Assembly (NCBI RefSeq): GCF_014189505.1
Contig: NZ_CP050303.1
Span: forward strand, 62,001 to 126,000
Source: Phyllobacterium sp. 628
GTDB taxonomy: Bacteria > Pseudomonadota > Alphaproteobacteria > Rhizobiales > Rhizobiaceae
Direction of reading: 5' to 3'
DNA: 64,000 bases
The notes under the pieces were generated by a model, which made no database searches, was not told where the DNA came from, and worked only from the letters and a program-made list of their open reading frames with translations. Within the stretch, counting starts at the first letter, position 1, and each line of letters opens with the position of its first letter. Positions 25,466 to 35,546 of the stretch are shown here, piece by piece. The translations under genes were made by a program, and so were the position numbers.

Positions 25466-27013
25466 TCACCTTTCCTGCATGGCTTGGGATGATATTTCGG
25501 CGAGCGGTGAAAAGAGATATTCGAGGATGCGGCGTTTGCCGGTTTTGACTTCAACAGTCACCGCCATGCCGGGCGACAGCGGCATGGATTTGCCGTCCAC
25601 ATTGATCAGGGTGGCGTCGGGCAGAATAGTGACGGCAAAGACCAGGTTCTGCATGCGCTGGGCATTGCCTGTCGGGATGATGCTCTGCAATTCCTTGGCC
25701 GCTGCGCCTTCCTGCGCCTGTGCATCGGGTTCGGGAATGGCATCGGTAGCAACGCGGGTCACCTTGCCGGCAATGATGCCGTAGCGGGTGAACGGAAACG
25801 CCTCGACCTTGACGACGGCTGTCTGCCCGGCCTGGACAAAGCCGATATCGCGGTTGGGAAGATAGGCCTCGATTTCGAGCGACGCATTCTCCGGCACAAT
25901 ACGCATCAGTTCGCTGCCGGCGCTGACCACCTGCCCGACAGTGGTAACGGCCGATGCCTGCACCGTGCCGTCAATCGGGCTGAGAATGGTCATGGACGAG
26001 GAGCGCTTGCTCGCCTTGATCAGCTGCTGTTCGATATCATCGACGCGGCGCGAGGCATCTGACAGCTTTTGCACATTGTCGGACAGGAAACTGTCGACAA
26101 GCTTGGCCGCCTCGCTGATGGCAACGGTGAAGGCGGCGCGCGCGGCGGCAAGCTGGCCCGTCTGGGTGACGAGGCTGGCTTCCGCTTCCTGCTGCGATTG
26201 CAGTGCATCGATGACCTGCGCGCGCGAGCCTGCCGCTGTCGGGATCAGCTCATTGCGCATGGACACACGCTCGGTCAGGGTTTTGACCAGAGCCTTCTGG
26301 GCGGTGATGGTCTCGTTGAGGCTGTCGATCTCGGTCTGGCGCTGTTTGGCAGTGGCCGCCAGATTGTTGAGCGAGGAGCGGAGCTGCGATGTATCGGCCC
26401 GGTAGATCAGCTGTTCGCGGCGGCGGATCGCATCGGAGATACCGTCCCGAAAATTGACAGACTGATCATTGGCGGGCGCCGCATTGCTCAAGCCCTTTTC
26501 CTGCCATTCGGCAACCGTGGTCAACACTGCCTCACGCCGCGCCACTTCGGCCCGGAATGCCTGTAGGCTGACAGCCAGCGCCGTCTCTTCCGATTTGATC
26601 TCGGTATCGTCAAGCTCGACCAGAACGTCTCCGGCCTTGACCGCCATGCCATTGCTGACCGGAACAGTCTTCGTGCGGCCCATCTCGATCGACTGGACAA
26701 TCTTCACCCGGCCTGTCGGCTGCACCTTGCCCTGTGCCGTCGCCACGATGTCGAATGTGCCAAAATAGCTCCACAACAGTGCCGCCGTTGCCAGAATGCA
26801 GATGAACCAGATGAACGCCGTGCGGATGGGCGACGCCGGGGTTTCCAGGATCTCCAGTGCTGCCGGCAGGAATTGATTATCGGCGCGTTGCCGTTTGATC
26901 GCCCGCAATGCCTTTGGCGTCATTTTTTCCGGCTGCGGTTTTACCTGCTTGATTGTGGATTGATTGGGGTTGACCTGCTCAGGATGAACAGGGGCGGCCT
27001 CTAGAGGCTTCAT
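25466..27013 (-). CDS. Type I secretion membrane-fusion adaptor (HlyD family)
   Basis: 515 residues from MKPLEAAPVHPEQVNP. A proline-rich cytoplasmic tail, one span (AFIWFICILATAALLWSYFG, about 65-85), then lipoyl motif GMAVKAGDVLVELDDTEIK, a long coiled-coil (about 150-330, with RDGISDAIRRREQLIYR), and the C-terminal part SPIDGTVQASAVTTVGQVVSAG and GMAVTVEVKTGKRRILEYLFSPL, the classic HlyD ending. The start overlaps the ABC stop (ATGA). It bridges the ABC transporter to a TolC-like channel not seen in this window. Confidence 0.92.
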   Translation of the reverse strand: MKPLEAAPVHPEQVNPNQSTIKQVKPQPEKMTPKALRAIKRQRADNQFLPAALEILETPASPIRTAFIWFICILATAALLWSYFGTFDIVATAQGKVQPTGRVKIVQSIEMGRTKTVPVSNGMAVKAGDVLVELDDTEIKSEETALAVSLQAFRAEVARREAVLTTVAEWQEKGLSNAAPANDQSVNFRDGISDAIRRREQLIYRADTSQLRSSLNNLAATAKQRQTEIDSLNETITAQKALVKTLTERVSMRNELIPTAAGSRAQVIDALQSQQEAEASLVTQTGQLAAARAAFTVAISEAAKLVDSFLSDNVQKLSDASRRVDDIEQQLIKASKRSSSMTILSPIDGTVQASAVTTVGQVVSAGSELMRIVPENASLEIEAYLPNRDIGFVQAGQTAVVKVEAFPFTRYGIIAGKVTRVATDAIPEPDAQAQEGAAAKELQSIIPTGNAQRMQNLVFAVTILPDATLINVDGKSMPLSPGMAVTVEVKTGKRRILEYLFSPLAEISSQAMQER

Positions 27014-29199
27014 CCGTTGTTGCTCCCTGACTGCAATTGCCACAGATGCGCATAAAGCCCATCCTTTTTGGCAACGAGCGTATCGTGCGTCCCCTCTTCG
27101 ACAATGCGTCCATCCTTCATGCCGATAATGCGGTTGCAGTAACGCACCGTCGCCAGCCGGTGGGCGATGATGATTACGGTTCGGCCGCGCACGATCTCGC
27201 GCATATTGGCAAGGATGATCCGCTCGCTCTCATAGTCGAGCGCACTGGTGGCTTCATCAAGAATGAGAATGGGCGGATTGGTGGCAAGCGCCCGGGCGAT
27301 CGCCAGCCGCTGGCGCTGGCCGCCGGAAAGGTTGGCACCGCGCTCCTCGATCAGCGAGTCATAGCCGCGCGGCAGTTTGGAGATGAACTCATCGGCCCCC
27401 GACAGTTTTGCCATGCGCATCGCGCCTTCGCGGGACATGGATGGATTGGCCAGAACGATATTGTCATGAATGGTGCGATTGAACAGCATGTTCTCCTGCA
27501 GCACCACGCCAATATTCGAGCGCAGCCATGCTGGATCAACCTGGGCAATATCCTGCCCGTCCATGAACACCTGACCATTGCCCGGAATATAAAAACGCTG
27601 CACCAGCTTGGTCAGGGTGGATTTGCCTGAGCCCGATGGTCCGACAATGCCGATGACTTCGCCGGGCCTGACGGTGAGATTGATATCCTTCAGCACATCC
27701 TGCGCATCGGGCGAATAGCGGAAGGTGACGGACTTGAATGTCAATGCCCCTTTGGGTGCAGGCAGCGAGACGGCAATGGCCGGGCGCGGCTCCTGCGGTG
27801 CGTTCAAAATATCGGCAAGCCGCGAGACAGACACCTGCACCTGCTGAAAATCCTGCCACAGCTGCGACAGGCGCAGGATCGGCTGCGCCACTTGCCCCGC
27901 AATCATGTTGAAGGCGACAAGCGCGCCAACTGTCAATTCGCCATTGATCACCGCCTGCGCGCCGAACAGCAGCAGGGCGGCACTGGTGACCTTGCTGACA
28001 TATTGAATGGCGTTCTGCCCCTTGGCCGCCAGCATCGTGGCGGCAAAGGACGAGTGCACATAGGCGGCAAGCCGCTCCTCCCACTGCGCCGAGACAACCG
28101 GTTCCACGGCGGCGGCTTTCAGCGTCTGCACGCCGACAACCGTCTCCACCAGCAATTGCTGGCTATAGGCACCACGATCAAACTTCTCGTCGATGCGTTC
28201 TTTCAAAAACGGCCGGATCAGAAAGCCGATGGCGAGGTAGAACGGAATGGAGGCAACCACGATCCAGGCGAGCTTCGCCGAATAGGCAAACAGCACGAAG
28301 ATAAAGATGATGGTGAAGACAAAGTCGAGCCCGGAAAACAGTCCCTGCCCGGTCAGAAAGTTGCGGATGGTTTCAAGCTCGCGCACCCGCGCCACCGTCT
28401 GGCCCGCCGCCCGGGTCTCAAAGTAACTCAGCGGCAGGTTGAGCAGGTGCCGGAACAGCCGCCGCCCCAGTTCCACATCGATGCGGTTGGTCGTGTGCGA
28501 CAGCGCATAGGTGCGCAAATATTGCAGCACCACATCGAAGAGCCCGATGGCGGCAAGCCCGACCACCAGCACGATCAGGGTCGAATAGCTGCGGTGTGCC
28601 AGAACCTTGTCGACCACCACCTGAAAGAACAGCGGTGTGACCAGCGCAAACAGCTGGACGAACAGCGACGCCAGAAGCACATGGCCGAGCGCGCGCCGGT
28701 AGCGCCACAACGATGGCAGGAACCATTTGAAGCCGAACGTGTCACGCGAGGCACCCGCCCCGCCGAAACGCCGCTGTATCAAAATGAATGTTCCGCCGGT
28801 GAGCTGCAGCAGTTCGGCAACCGGCACTTCACGCGAGCGGAAATCCAGCGGGTTCACCACCCGGCACATGCCTTCCGGCGTTGCCCCGCCGAAGATTGCA
28901 AACGAGCCATCCGACAGGCAGGCAATTGCCGGGACCGGCAGCGATGCCAGCCGCTTGCCATCGCGCGCCACAATCTTGCGTGCCTTCAGCCCGATCGATC
29001 CGGCCGCCCGCAAGACATCATCCGCCCCCGCAGCACCCTTCAGCGCATATTCCCGCGCCAATGTCTCCGGCCGCGACGCAATCCGGTAATAACCCGCTAT
29101 CGCACATAAGGCAGATAAGCCGGGGTCGGGCACTTTCCCGCTCGAACCAGTATTCTGTTTGCCGCCATTCGGCTCCATCTCGGATGAAAGATTATCCAT
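27010..29199 (-). CDS. Type I secretion ABC transporter (HlyB-like)
   Basis: 729 residues. A C39-like N-terminal domain (about 25-150) has Pro where the catalytic Cys would be (DPGLSALCAIAGYY), so it should bind but not cleave its substrate, as in RTX exporters. Six spans follow (about 160-440), then the nucleotide-binding domain with Walker A GPSGSGKST, signature LSGGQRQRLA, Walker B ILILDEAT and H-loop IIAHR. It is downstream of and codirectional with the serralysin gene, the likely substrate. Confidence 0.93.
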   Translation of the reverse strand: MDNLSSEMEPNGGKQNTGSSGKVPDPGLSALCAIAGYYRIASRPETLAREYALKGAAGADDVLRAAGSIGLKARKIVARDGKRLASLPVPAIACLSDGSFAIFGGATPEGMCRVVNPLDFRSREVPVAELLQLTGGTFILIQRRFGGAGASRDTFGFKWFLPSLWRYRRALGHVLLASLFVQLFALVTPLFFQVVVDKVLAHRSYSTLIVLVVGLAAIGLFDVVLQYLRTYALSHTTNRIDVELGRRLFRHLLNLPLSYFETRAAGQTVARVRELETIRNFLTGQGLFSGLDFVFTIIFIFVLFAYSAKLAWIVVASIPFYLAIGFLIRPFLKERIDEKFDRGAYSQQLLVETVVGVQTLKAAAVEPVVSAQWEERLAAYVHSSFAATMLAAKGQNAIQYVSKVTSAALLLFGAQAVINGELTVGALVAFNMIAGQVAQPILRLSQLWQDFQQVQVSVSRLADILNAPQEPRPAIAVSLPAPKGALTFKSVTFRYSPDAQDVLKDINLTVRPGEVIGIVGPSGSGKSTLTKLVQRFYIPGNGQVFMDGQDIAQVDPAWLRSNIGVVLQENMLFNRTIHDNIVLANPSMSREGAMRMAKLSGADEFISKLPRGYDSLIEERGANLSGGQRQRLAIARALATNPPILILDEATSALDYESERIILANMREIVRGRTVIIIAHRLATVRYCNRIIGMKDGRIVEEGTHDTLVAKKDGLYAHLWQLQSGSNNG

Positions 29200-29397
29200 G
29201 GCAGCAACGGCTTATCGACGTGATAAAAATTGTCATTCAGCTAAAACCTCATGGCCTCGCCGGCCCTTGCCCGCAATATCATGCAAGCTTTGGCCAACAC
29301 GCAAAAGCATATGGCCTTCCCCCTCAGCAATCCGCGATACGCCTCACCATCCTAATTGCAATGTTGTCGTAGCGGAAATTGTTCCCATAGTCTAACT

Positions 29398-29429
29398 GGG
29401 CCCGAAAATGCCAGCGCATTTCCGGGCCC
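29398..29429 (-). terminator. Hairpin after the serralysin gene
   Basis: GGGCCCGAAAATGC and GCATTTCCGGGCCC pair as a 14-bp stem with one mismatch and a 4-base CAGC loop, just past the serralysin stop (29453) and before the ABC gene start (29199). Very stable; no long U run, so it may also act as an mRNA 3'-end stabiliser or partial terminator ahead of the secretion genes. Confidence 0.6.
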
Positions 29430-29452
29430 CGGCCAATTGTCACCCCATCAGA

Positions 29453-32400
29453 TCACGCAACACGCGACTGTGAAGGTCCGCTGTTGGTGAATGTGAAGCT
29501 TTGTGTGTGCGAGTTGGCAAAGTCTTTGAACGCGTCAACACTTGTCCAGCCAGCCAGAGTGATGCTGCTGTTATTGTCGTTGAGCGTAACATTGCCATTC
29601 TGAAGCACGGCACTGTTCAATACTTCATCAAGATTGCCGAAGATGGATGTGTCAAACTCAAGCACATCCTGTTCACCAGCATAGATGTTGAAGTCGCTGA
29701 TGACATCGTTGCCGAAACCGACAGCGTTGAAATCGAAGGTGTCGTTGCCGTAACCTCCGGTCAGCGTGTCATTGCCAGCACCGCCATCGAGCCTGTCATT
29801 CCCGTCCCGGCCAAACAGCGTATCGTTGCCCAGTCCGCCATTGAGGTTGTCGTTACCGGCAACGCCAATATGCGGCATGCTGGGAGCAGGTGGCGCCACC
29901 GACACATTCAGTTCATATGGTGTCTGTGCCGGAACAGTGTTCGGGTCCTCGTAGCCGCCAACAACGATGTAATATGTGCCAGTCGTGGCAACCGTGTAGG
30001 TCAGTGCCGAGTCAGTACGGTTGACTGATCCGGCATCGCCGCCACCATCATCATTGGCCGCCAATTCGATACCTGCGCCGCCATTGTCTTGCATCAACCG
30101 GATATAGCTGTCGAAAGCACCCACCGTGTGGTCGATATCAAGCGTGATGACCGAACCGGCATTCAGCGTCACCTTGTAGTAGCCGCCCGAACCATTACCG
30201 GTTGCATTCACAGTGGAGTGCGTCCGGGTTTCGGCATTGGCAATGTCGCCATCCGCCAATGTCGAGAAGCGGTTGGTCAGATCATAGGCACCAGCAAAGG
30301 ACGAGTTTGTCGCATCCGCCGCCAGCGTGGCATAGCTCTCACCCAAACCAACCCCCGATACCGGGAACGGCTCGAAGTCGCCGTCAAGCGTATCATTGCC
30401 CGCACCGCCATTCAGCGTGTCATTGCCACCCTGTCCGACCAGACGATTGTCACCCGCATCGCCGGTCAAAGTGTCATTGAAGCTCGAACCGGCAATACCC
30501 TCGATCGACACCAGTGTATCTTCGCCGGTGTTTGATGCGAGATTGATATTGACGCCTGCTGTACTGTCGTAAAAGGCCACCATATCCTGGCCTTCGCCGC
30601 CATCGATATAGTCCTTCCCGGCACCGCCGCCGATGGTGTCATTGCCGCCACCGCCATAGAGCTTGTTCACGCCGCCATCACCAAAGAGATTATCGTCATA
30701 GGCAGAACCAACAAGGTTCTCGATGGAAACGAGTATGTCTCCCTTGACGCCTGCCGTCGTATTGCCTTCAGCGTCGCCGCCACTGGCTACCCCGGTGGCA
30801 AGATTGACGGTAACGCCCTGCTTGCTGCGAGAATCGGCACCGATCGTATAAACTGCCGTGTCGTTGCCGGCACCGCCGTTGAGATAGTCGAGATCCGGCA
30901 CCGCCGATCAGAGTATCGTCACCGTCATCGCCGTAGAGAATATCCGCATCGCGCGCACCGTCGAGAATGTCATTGCCAGCGCCGCCGTTGAAGACGTCGC
31001 CGCCGCCAAGACCCTGGAAATGATTGTCTGCGCTGTTACCGATAAACCTATCGATACGGTCATCCGAACCGATCAGGTTTTCAATGCTGTAGAACGTGTC
31101 GCCTGAGGCCGTGCCGCCACTGGCAACATTGGTTTCCAGATTGACCAGCAGCTGGAACGGGCTTTCATGGCTGTAATCAACAGTGTCGGAACCCGCACCG
31201 CCGATGAAGACATCCACACCGTCCTGACCGCGCAGGATATCGTCGCCTGCCCCGCCGTCCAGAATATCGTCGCCCTGACCACCTTCGATGATGTCGTTGC
31301 CGCCCTCACCATACAGCCGGTCATTGCCATCCAGGCTCTCGGTTTTGTCTTCCAGCTCCGAGATCGGAATAGTGTTGTTGATGTCACGGCTGGCCAGGGA
31401 ATCGCGGCCACCCCGAATGAAATCATCACCATTGCCGCCACGGATCGCATCCGCGCCGTCGCCGCCATCCAGCTTGTCGTTACCGGCACCACCGATCAAT
31501 GTATCATCGCCGGCACCACCGTCGAGTTCATCGTTTCCAGCTTCACCAAACAGACGGTCATTGCCGGCAAAACCTGCAATCTTGTCATCACCGGCACCGC
31601 CAAGCAGCTCGTTATTGCCATCGTTGCCGAGGATGATGTCATTATACGCACTGCCAACACCCTTTTCGATGTAGTAGTCCGTCGCATCCGCATTGTGACC
31701 CTGATAGATAACAACGTTGTTGTTATGGCCATTGACACTGGACCAGCGGCCAGCGCGCAGATCAAGGATCGAACCGGCTGTTGAACCGGAGAAATCAACC
31801 GTGTCGAATCCGCCCGTATCATGGATGACAAAACCGATATCGTGCGTTGTGCCTGATGAGGTCAGGGTATAGCCCAACTGCGTGCTGCCAAAACCGTAGG
31901 TGTTGTTGCCGGTATTCAGCTGGACATCCTGATAGGTTCTCACACCATCTGTAACAGTCGAGTAATAGTGCCGGATGACGGCTTCGATGTCGCCAATCAT
32001 CGGGGTTGTCGCCGACCATGCCGTCGTTTCGCCAACATCAATGCCATCGAAATAGGACATGACGCTGTAGCGCTGCTGGTCATAGACCCAGGTTGCGCCG
32101 GCAAGATAGGTGATCTGTTCGCCGCCCGGTCCGCCGTAATTGTAGATACCGGGGTGATTCAAGCCCCATTCATGGCCGAATTCATGGATGAATGTATTGA
32201 AAATATAGCCGCCCGGAGCAGTCTTGTCCGGTTCTGTATCGTGAAACCGTTGACCGACGCTGACATATTTGCCGCTTGAATAGGCGCTGCCGTCGTCTTT
32301 CTCCCCAATTTCGGGGCTCACGACTTTCAGATATTCACCTGATGTAACGAACTCGAATTTGAGCGGAGTAACTGCCGACCATTGCTGCAGCGCTCCTATC

Positions 32401-32684
32401 GCTGCTTGCTTGTAGTCCGGATGATTGTTGAGCTCTTCAAGATTCACCTTGATCGGTTCCTGAGCCATACCGGGCGTCAGCGGGCGCTGCAGCGCGCCGA
32501 GATAGTCGAGAAATGCTTCGTAGTCGGTACTCTTGCCGAATGGATTGGCCGGAGTCTGGTCGATGTTGCGCCAGTCCTGTCCCGCAGGCACCACAGCGGC
32601 GCTGCCAGTCGCGTCAGTAGCAGAAAACTGCTGTGAGCCATTTGCATGTTTTTGAGGCATACCATTTTGACACAAAATGCACAT
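29453..32684 (-). pseudogene. RTX serralysin-type metalloprotease, split by one frameshift
   Basis: Catalytic part: zinc motif H167-E-F-G-H171-x5-H177 (FIHEFGHEWGLNHPG) and Met-turn YSVMSYF mark an M10B serralysin. From about residue 340 on are blocks of GGxGxDxL calcium-binding nonapeptides. The frame breaks near 30886-30896: DDTLIGGAGS then shifts; one base fewer gives GGAGSDYLNGGAGNDT and a 1076-residue protein. The second part adds more RTX, a PPC-like domain (VITLDIDHTVGAFDSYIRL) and a last RTX block with SDFNIYAGEQDVLEFD. AGGGGA precedes the ATG. It should leave by the adjacent type I system. Confidence 0.8.
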
Positions 32685-33212
32685 TGTAACGATTCCCCTG
32701 TTTCAATTGGAGCACGCTTTGCAATCATTCAATCAAGTCGTGAACAGACGGAAACAGACAGTCCGCCGCTCGAGGTGAGATCACCCGACGGCCAATTCGG
32801 GTTGAAAAATTTTAATAGTCAACACCAGTGCAACCCACTAATTGTAACTATTTTTAATAATATAAAATTGCATAGCGCCAAAACCGCCTGAGGCGGCAAG
32901 ACATAAAGAGAACATGTCAATTGCCATAAGCTGTTTTAACTTGCCAAATAAAATTCATTTCAAATTTTGAAGTAAATTTGAAATCTATAGTTTGAAGTCT
33001 GGACCAAATTTAAGAAGATTACACATATGATCTATATGGCGGAACAAATGTTCCCACTCCATTCAGCCGAGAGAATCGATGCCGCATCTGTCCGCAGGAC
33101 CACACTTCTGCGGCCAAACAATCACGCTGTAAGGGTATTCATTGCAGGGCCTGCCAAAGTCACACTAATGTGCGATTTACAAACAACACCAATAGTCAAC
33201 GGATGAGAATAG
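32685..33212. other. Divergent intergenic region with a 28-bp palindrome
   Basis: 528 bases, very AT-rich around 32810-33010, between the serralysin (minus) and the thioesterase (plus). ATTTCAAATTT (32957-32967), TGAAGT, AAATTTGAAAT (32974-32984) is a perfect 11-bp inverted repeat, a candidate operator. No gene seen. Confidence 0.55.
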
Positions 33213-33704
33213 ATGGATGACGGTACCGACACGAGCCGCATAGAAATGGTGGTTTTGATGACTCCCGACATGGCCAATTTCAGTGGCAAGGTGCATGGCG
33301 GCGCTTTGCTCAATCTTTTGGACCGCGTCGCCTTTTCCTGTGCCTCGCGGTATTCGAAGCAATATGCTGTGACCCTGTCCGTCGATCAGGTGGTGTTCCG
33401 CCAACCCATCAATGTCGGTGAATTGGTCACCTTTCGCGCCTCCATCAACCATGCAGGCCGCACCTCCATGGAAATCGGTATCCGTGTGGAGGCTGAAGAT
33501 ATCCGGTCCGGCGCACGCCGGCACACAAACTCCTGCTATTTTACCATGGTGGCTGTGGACGCTGACGGCCGCCCCACTGAAGTTCCCCCATATAAACCGG
33601 TAACAGAAATAGCCCTGCGCCGCTTGCGTGCCGCGGAAGTCAGACGCAGCCTGCGCCGGGAGTTTGAGACGCGTTTCCGTGCGGCCAGTTCTTCCACAAG
33701 CTGA
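33213..33704 (+). CDS. Hotdog-fold acyl-CoA thioesterase
   Basis: 163 residues. DMANFSGKVHGGALLNLLDRVAF carries the YciA/BACH-type active-site signature (N-x-x-G-x-x-H-G-G-x-L-x-x-x-D), followed by VDQVVFRQPINVGELV and SCYFTMVAVDADGRP, the usual strand pattern. Hydrolyses acyl-CoA esters in the cytoplasm; chain-length preference cannot be told. Stands alone. A small GGTGAC/GTCACC hairpin at 33758-33777 follows it and may mark the end of the transcript. Confidence 0.88.
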   Translation: MDDGTDTSRIEMVVLMTPDMANFSGKVHGGALLNLLDRVAFSCASRYSKQYAVTLSVDQVVFRQPINVGELVTFRASINHAGRTSMEIGIRVEAEDIRSGARRHTNSCYFTMVAVDADGRPTEVPPYKPVTEIALRRLRAAEVRRSLRREFETRFRAASSSTS

Positions 33705-33801
33705 AACAAAACTGCGCTCAGGTGAACGAGCGCAATTCCTTTTACGATGTCAGTCAAGGTGACTTTCGGCCGTCACCCGCATGCGGTACGGCATGTCGAT
33801 C

Positions 33802-33936
33802 TCACCATTCGGCGAAACTGCCATCCGCATGACGCCAGATCGGGTTGCGCCAGCGATGACCTTCTTTGGCGCGTTCGATGACATAGGCTTCGTCAACCTC
33901 GATACCGAGGCCCGGCCCCTTCATGAATACGACATG
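33802..33936 (-). pseudogene. Enolase-superfamily dehydratase, 3' remnant
   Basis: About 44 residues, [20 protein letters not shown] then [18 protein letters not shown] and stop, are the typical last segment of mandelate racemase/galactarate dehydratase-type enzymes (normally about 380 residues). Everything upstream is missing; the SDR gene ends 52 bases away on the same strand. A leftover of a sugar-acid operon trimmed by deletion. Confidence 0.7.
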
Positions 33937-33988
33937 TCTGACGATTGATGGCGGCTTGAGCGTGCTGCAACACGCTTGAGGCCGAAAT

Positions 33989-34798
33989 TTATCCCGCCAG
34001 AAACCCGCCATCGGCGCACAGAACGTGGCCGACGATATAACCGGCCTCGCCGGACAGCAGCCAGCAAACCGCAGCCGCCACTTCCTCCGGATGCCCCATA
34101 CGCCGCAATGGCAATCCGGCGGCGACCTGGCTCATGTCGGCTATACCCGAATTCAGCATCATATCCGTGACCACGCGTCCCGGAGCGACAGCATTGATCC
34201 GTACATTCTGCGGGGCATATTCCATGGCGGCAGAACGCGTCAAAGAGATGGCAGCAGCCTTGGATGCCGAATAGAGGGACAAGCCGGGATTGGGATTGCG
34301 CAATCCGCTCACACTGGTGTTGTTGACGATCGTTCCGCCACCGCCCAGCAAAAGTGCCGGAATTTGATGGCGCAGACAATGGACCATCGCGCGCACATTG
34401 GTGTCGAAGACTTGTGTATAGACGGCATCCGTCTGCTGCGTCAGCGAAGCGCGTTTTTCCTGAAAGCCGGCATTGTTGAAAACTGCGTCCAGGCGGCCGA
34501 AACGATGCAGTACCGTCCCAACCAGTTTCTCCACGTCCGCTTCATGGGCTACGTCAGTGGCAATAAAAAGAGCCTCGGTTCCAGCCTCGCCAAGCTCGGC
34601 CACAACGTTCTCGCCGACGGCCTGTCTGCGTCCGGCAATGATAACGGCAGATGCCCCTTCCCGAGCCATGCGAAGCGCCGTTGCGCGGCCAATGCCGGTA
34701 GCGCCGCCGGTAACCAGACATATTTTGTCCGCCAGCTTATTGCCCGGTTCCCATGCAGGGACGGGACCTGCCAGAGCCACAGGATTGGTTTCACTCAT
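33989..34798 (-). CDS. SDR-family oxidoreductase
   Basis: 269 residues from [14 protein letters not shown]. Cofactor motif [14 protein letters not shown] (about 32-45), NNAG, catalytic Ser and Tyr-x3-Lys ([15 protein letters not shown]), and PGRVVTDM make it a classical short-chain dehydrogenase. The substrate is unknown. The ATG at 34798 is chosen because GAGGAG lies 7 bases before it; it overlaps the MarR stop by 8 bases, so the two genes are coupled. Confidence 0.88.
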   Translation of the reverse strand: MSETNPVALAGPVPAWEPGNKLADKICLVTGGATGIGRATALRMAREGASAVIIAGRRQAVGENVVAELGEAGTEALFIATDVAHEADVEKLVGTVLHRFGRLDAVFNNAGFQEKRASLTQQTDAVYTQVFDTNVRAMVHCLRHQIPALLLGGGGTIVNNTSVSGLRNPNPGLSLYSASKAAAISLTRSAAMEYAPQNVRINAVAPGRVVTDMMLNSGIADMSQVAAGLPLRRMGHPEEVAAAVCWLLSGEAGYIVGHVLCADGGFLAG

Positions 34799-35273
34799 TG
34801 CCATTCTCCTCATCTCTGGTTTTCTGTTCAGAGCGGCTTACCTCAAGCGCCCGGGCATAGGAGTCGAGACTTCGCGGCAAGTCGCGACCCGTTTCAGCGC
34901 CCATCCGCTTGAGCGCTTCGATGACCTGACTTCGTGCAAAATCATCAACCCGCTGCAAGGTCGCCTGCCCCTTGAGGCTGAGGGATAACGGTTTTACCCG
35001 CGCATCCTGACTGCTTGTCCCCTCGATCAATTCACCTGCCTTGATGAGCTTGCCAATCATTCGGCTGACGGTCGACTTTTCCAGAATGAGGACATTGCAA
35101 AGTTCTGCGGCCGTCATGGAGCCACGTGCACCTATCTCAACCAGCGCATGCACTGCGGAAGGCGGCAGATCGGTTTCCGCCAGCGTAGGGCGCAGAAAAC
35201 CCAACTCCCGCACAAGCCGTCGCGAGGCATCGCGGATTTGGGCAATGTGGGATTCATCCTCAAAGGCAGGCAT
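34791..35273 (-). CDS. MarR-family regulator
   Basis: 160 residues from MPAFEDESHIAQIRDASRR. The winged helix-turn-helix is at about 50-115: GSMTAAELCNVLILEKSTVSRMIGKLIKAGELI and the wing SSQDARVKPLSLS. An AGGA lies 8 bases before this ATG. A start at 35300 would lie inside the perfect palindrome at 35282-35314, which is better read as its own operator. Controls at least itself and the SDR gene, and possibly the divergent MFS gene. Confidence 0.85.
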   Translation of the reverse strand: MPAFEDESHIAQIRDASRRLVRELGFLRPTLAETDLPPSAVHALVEIGARGSMTAAELCNVLILEKSTVSRMIGKLIKAGELIEGTSSQDARVKPLSLSLKGQATLQRVDDFARSQVIEALKRMGAETGRDLPRSLDSYARALEVSRSEQKTRDEENGNE

Positions 35274-35281
35274 CAAGCGAG

Positions 35282-35314
35282 TCCTATATAGTTGCTCCAT
35301 ACAACTATATAGGA
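35282..35314. promoter_or_regulatory. Perfect 13-bp inverted repeat, MarR operator
   Basis: TCCTATATAGTTG (35282-35294), spacer CTCCATA, CAACTATATAGGA (35302-35314). It sits directly before the marR start. Length, symmetry and position fit a MarR autoregulatory site. Confidence 0.75.
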
Positions 35315-35546
35315 CTTTCGCGGAAACGAAAGATGTCTGAACGGGATAATATTGCTTATGGCCGACCGACCTATCGCAGCCGATACCGGTCGGCATCCAA
35401 GAGGTTTGTGATATTTTTTCCAAAAATGCGTTTCGCATGTCGGATTGAGCCGGGCTTGATCGTCTTAGAATTGTAAGCCACGCTGCAGGCGGTCAAAATC
35501 ACCTGCGGCGTTGGAAATCAGTCTCTGCAATGAGGAGCACGCAGAC

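Noticed and set aside
27892..29109. A 405-codon open frame on the plus strand opposite the ABC transporter
   Set aside because: Its product is low-complexity Arg/Gln/His-rich, has no RBS or family match, and the minus strand encodes all ABC transporter motifs.
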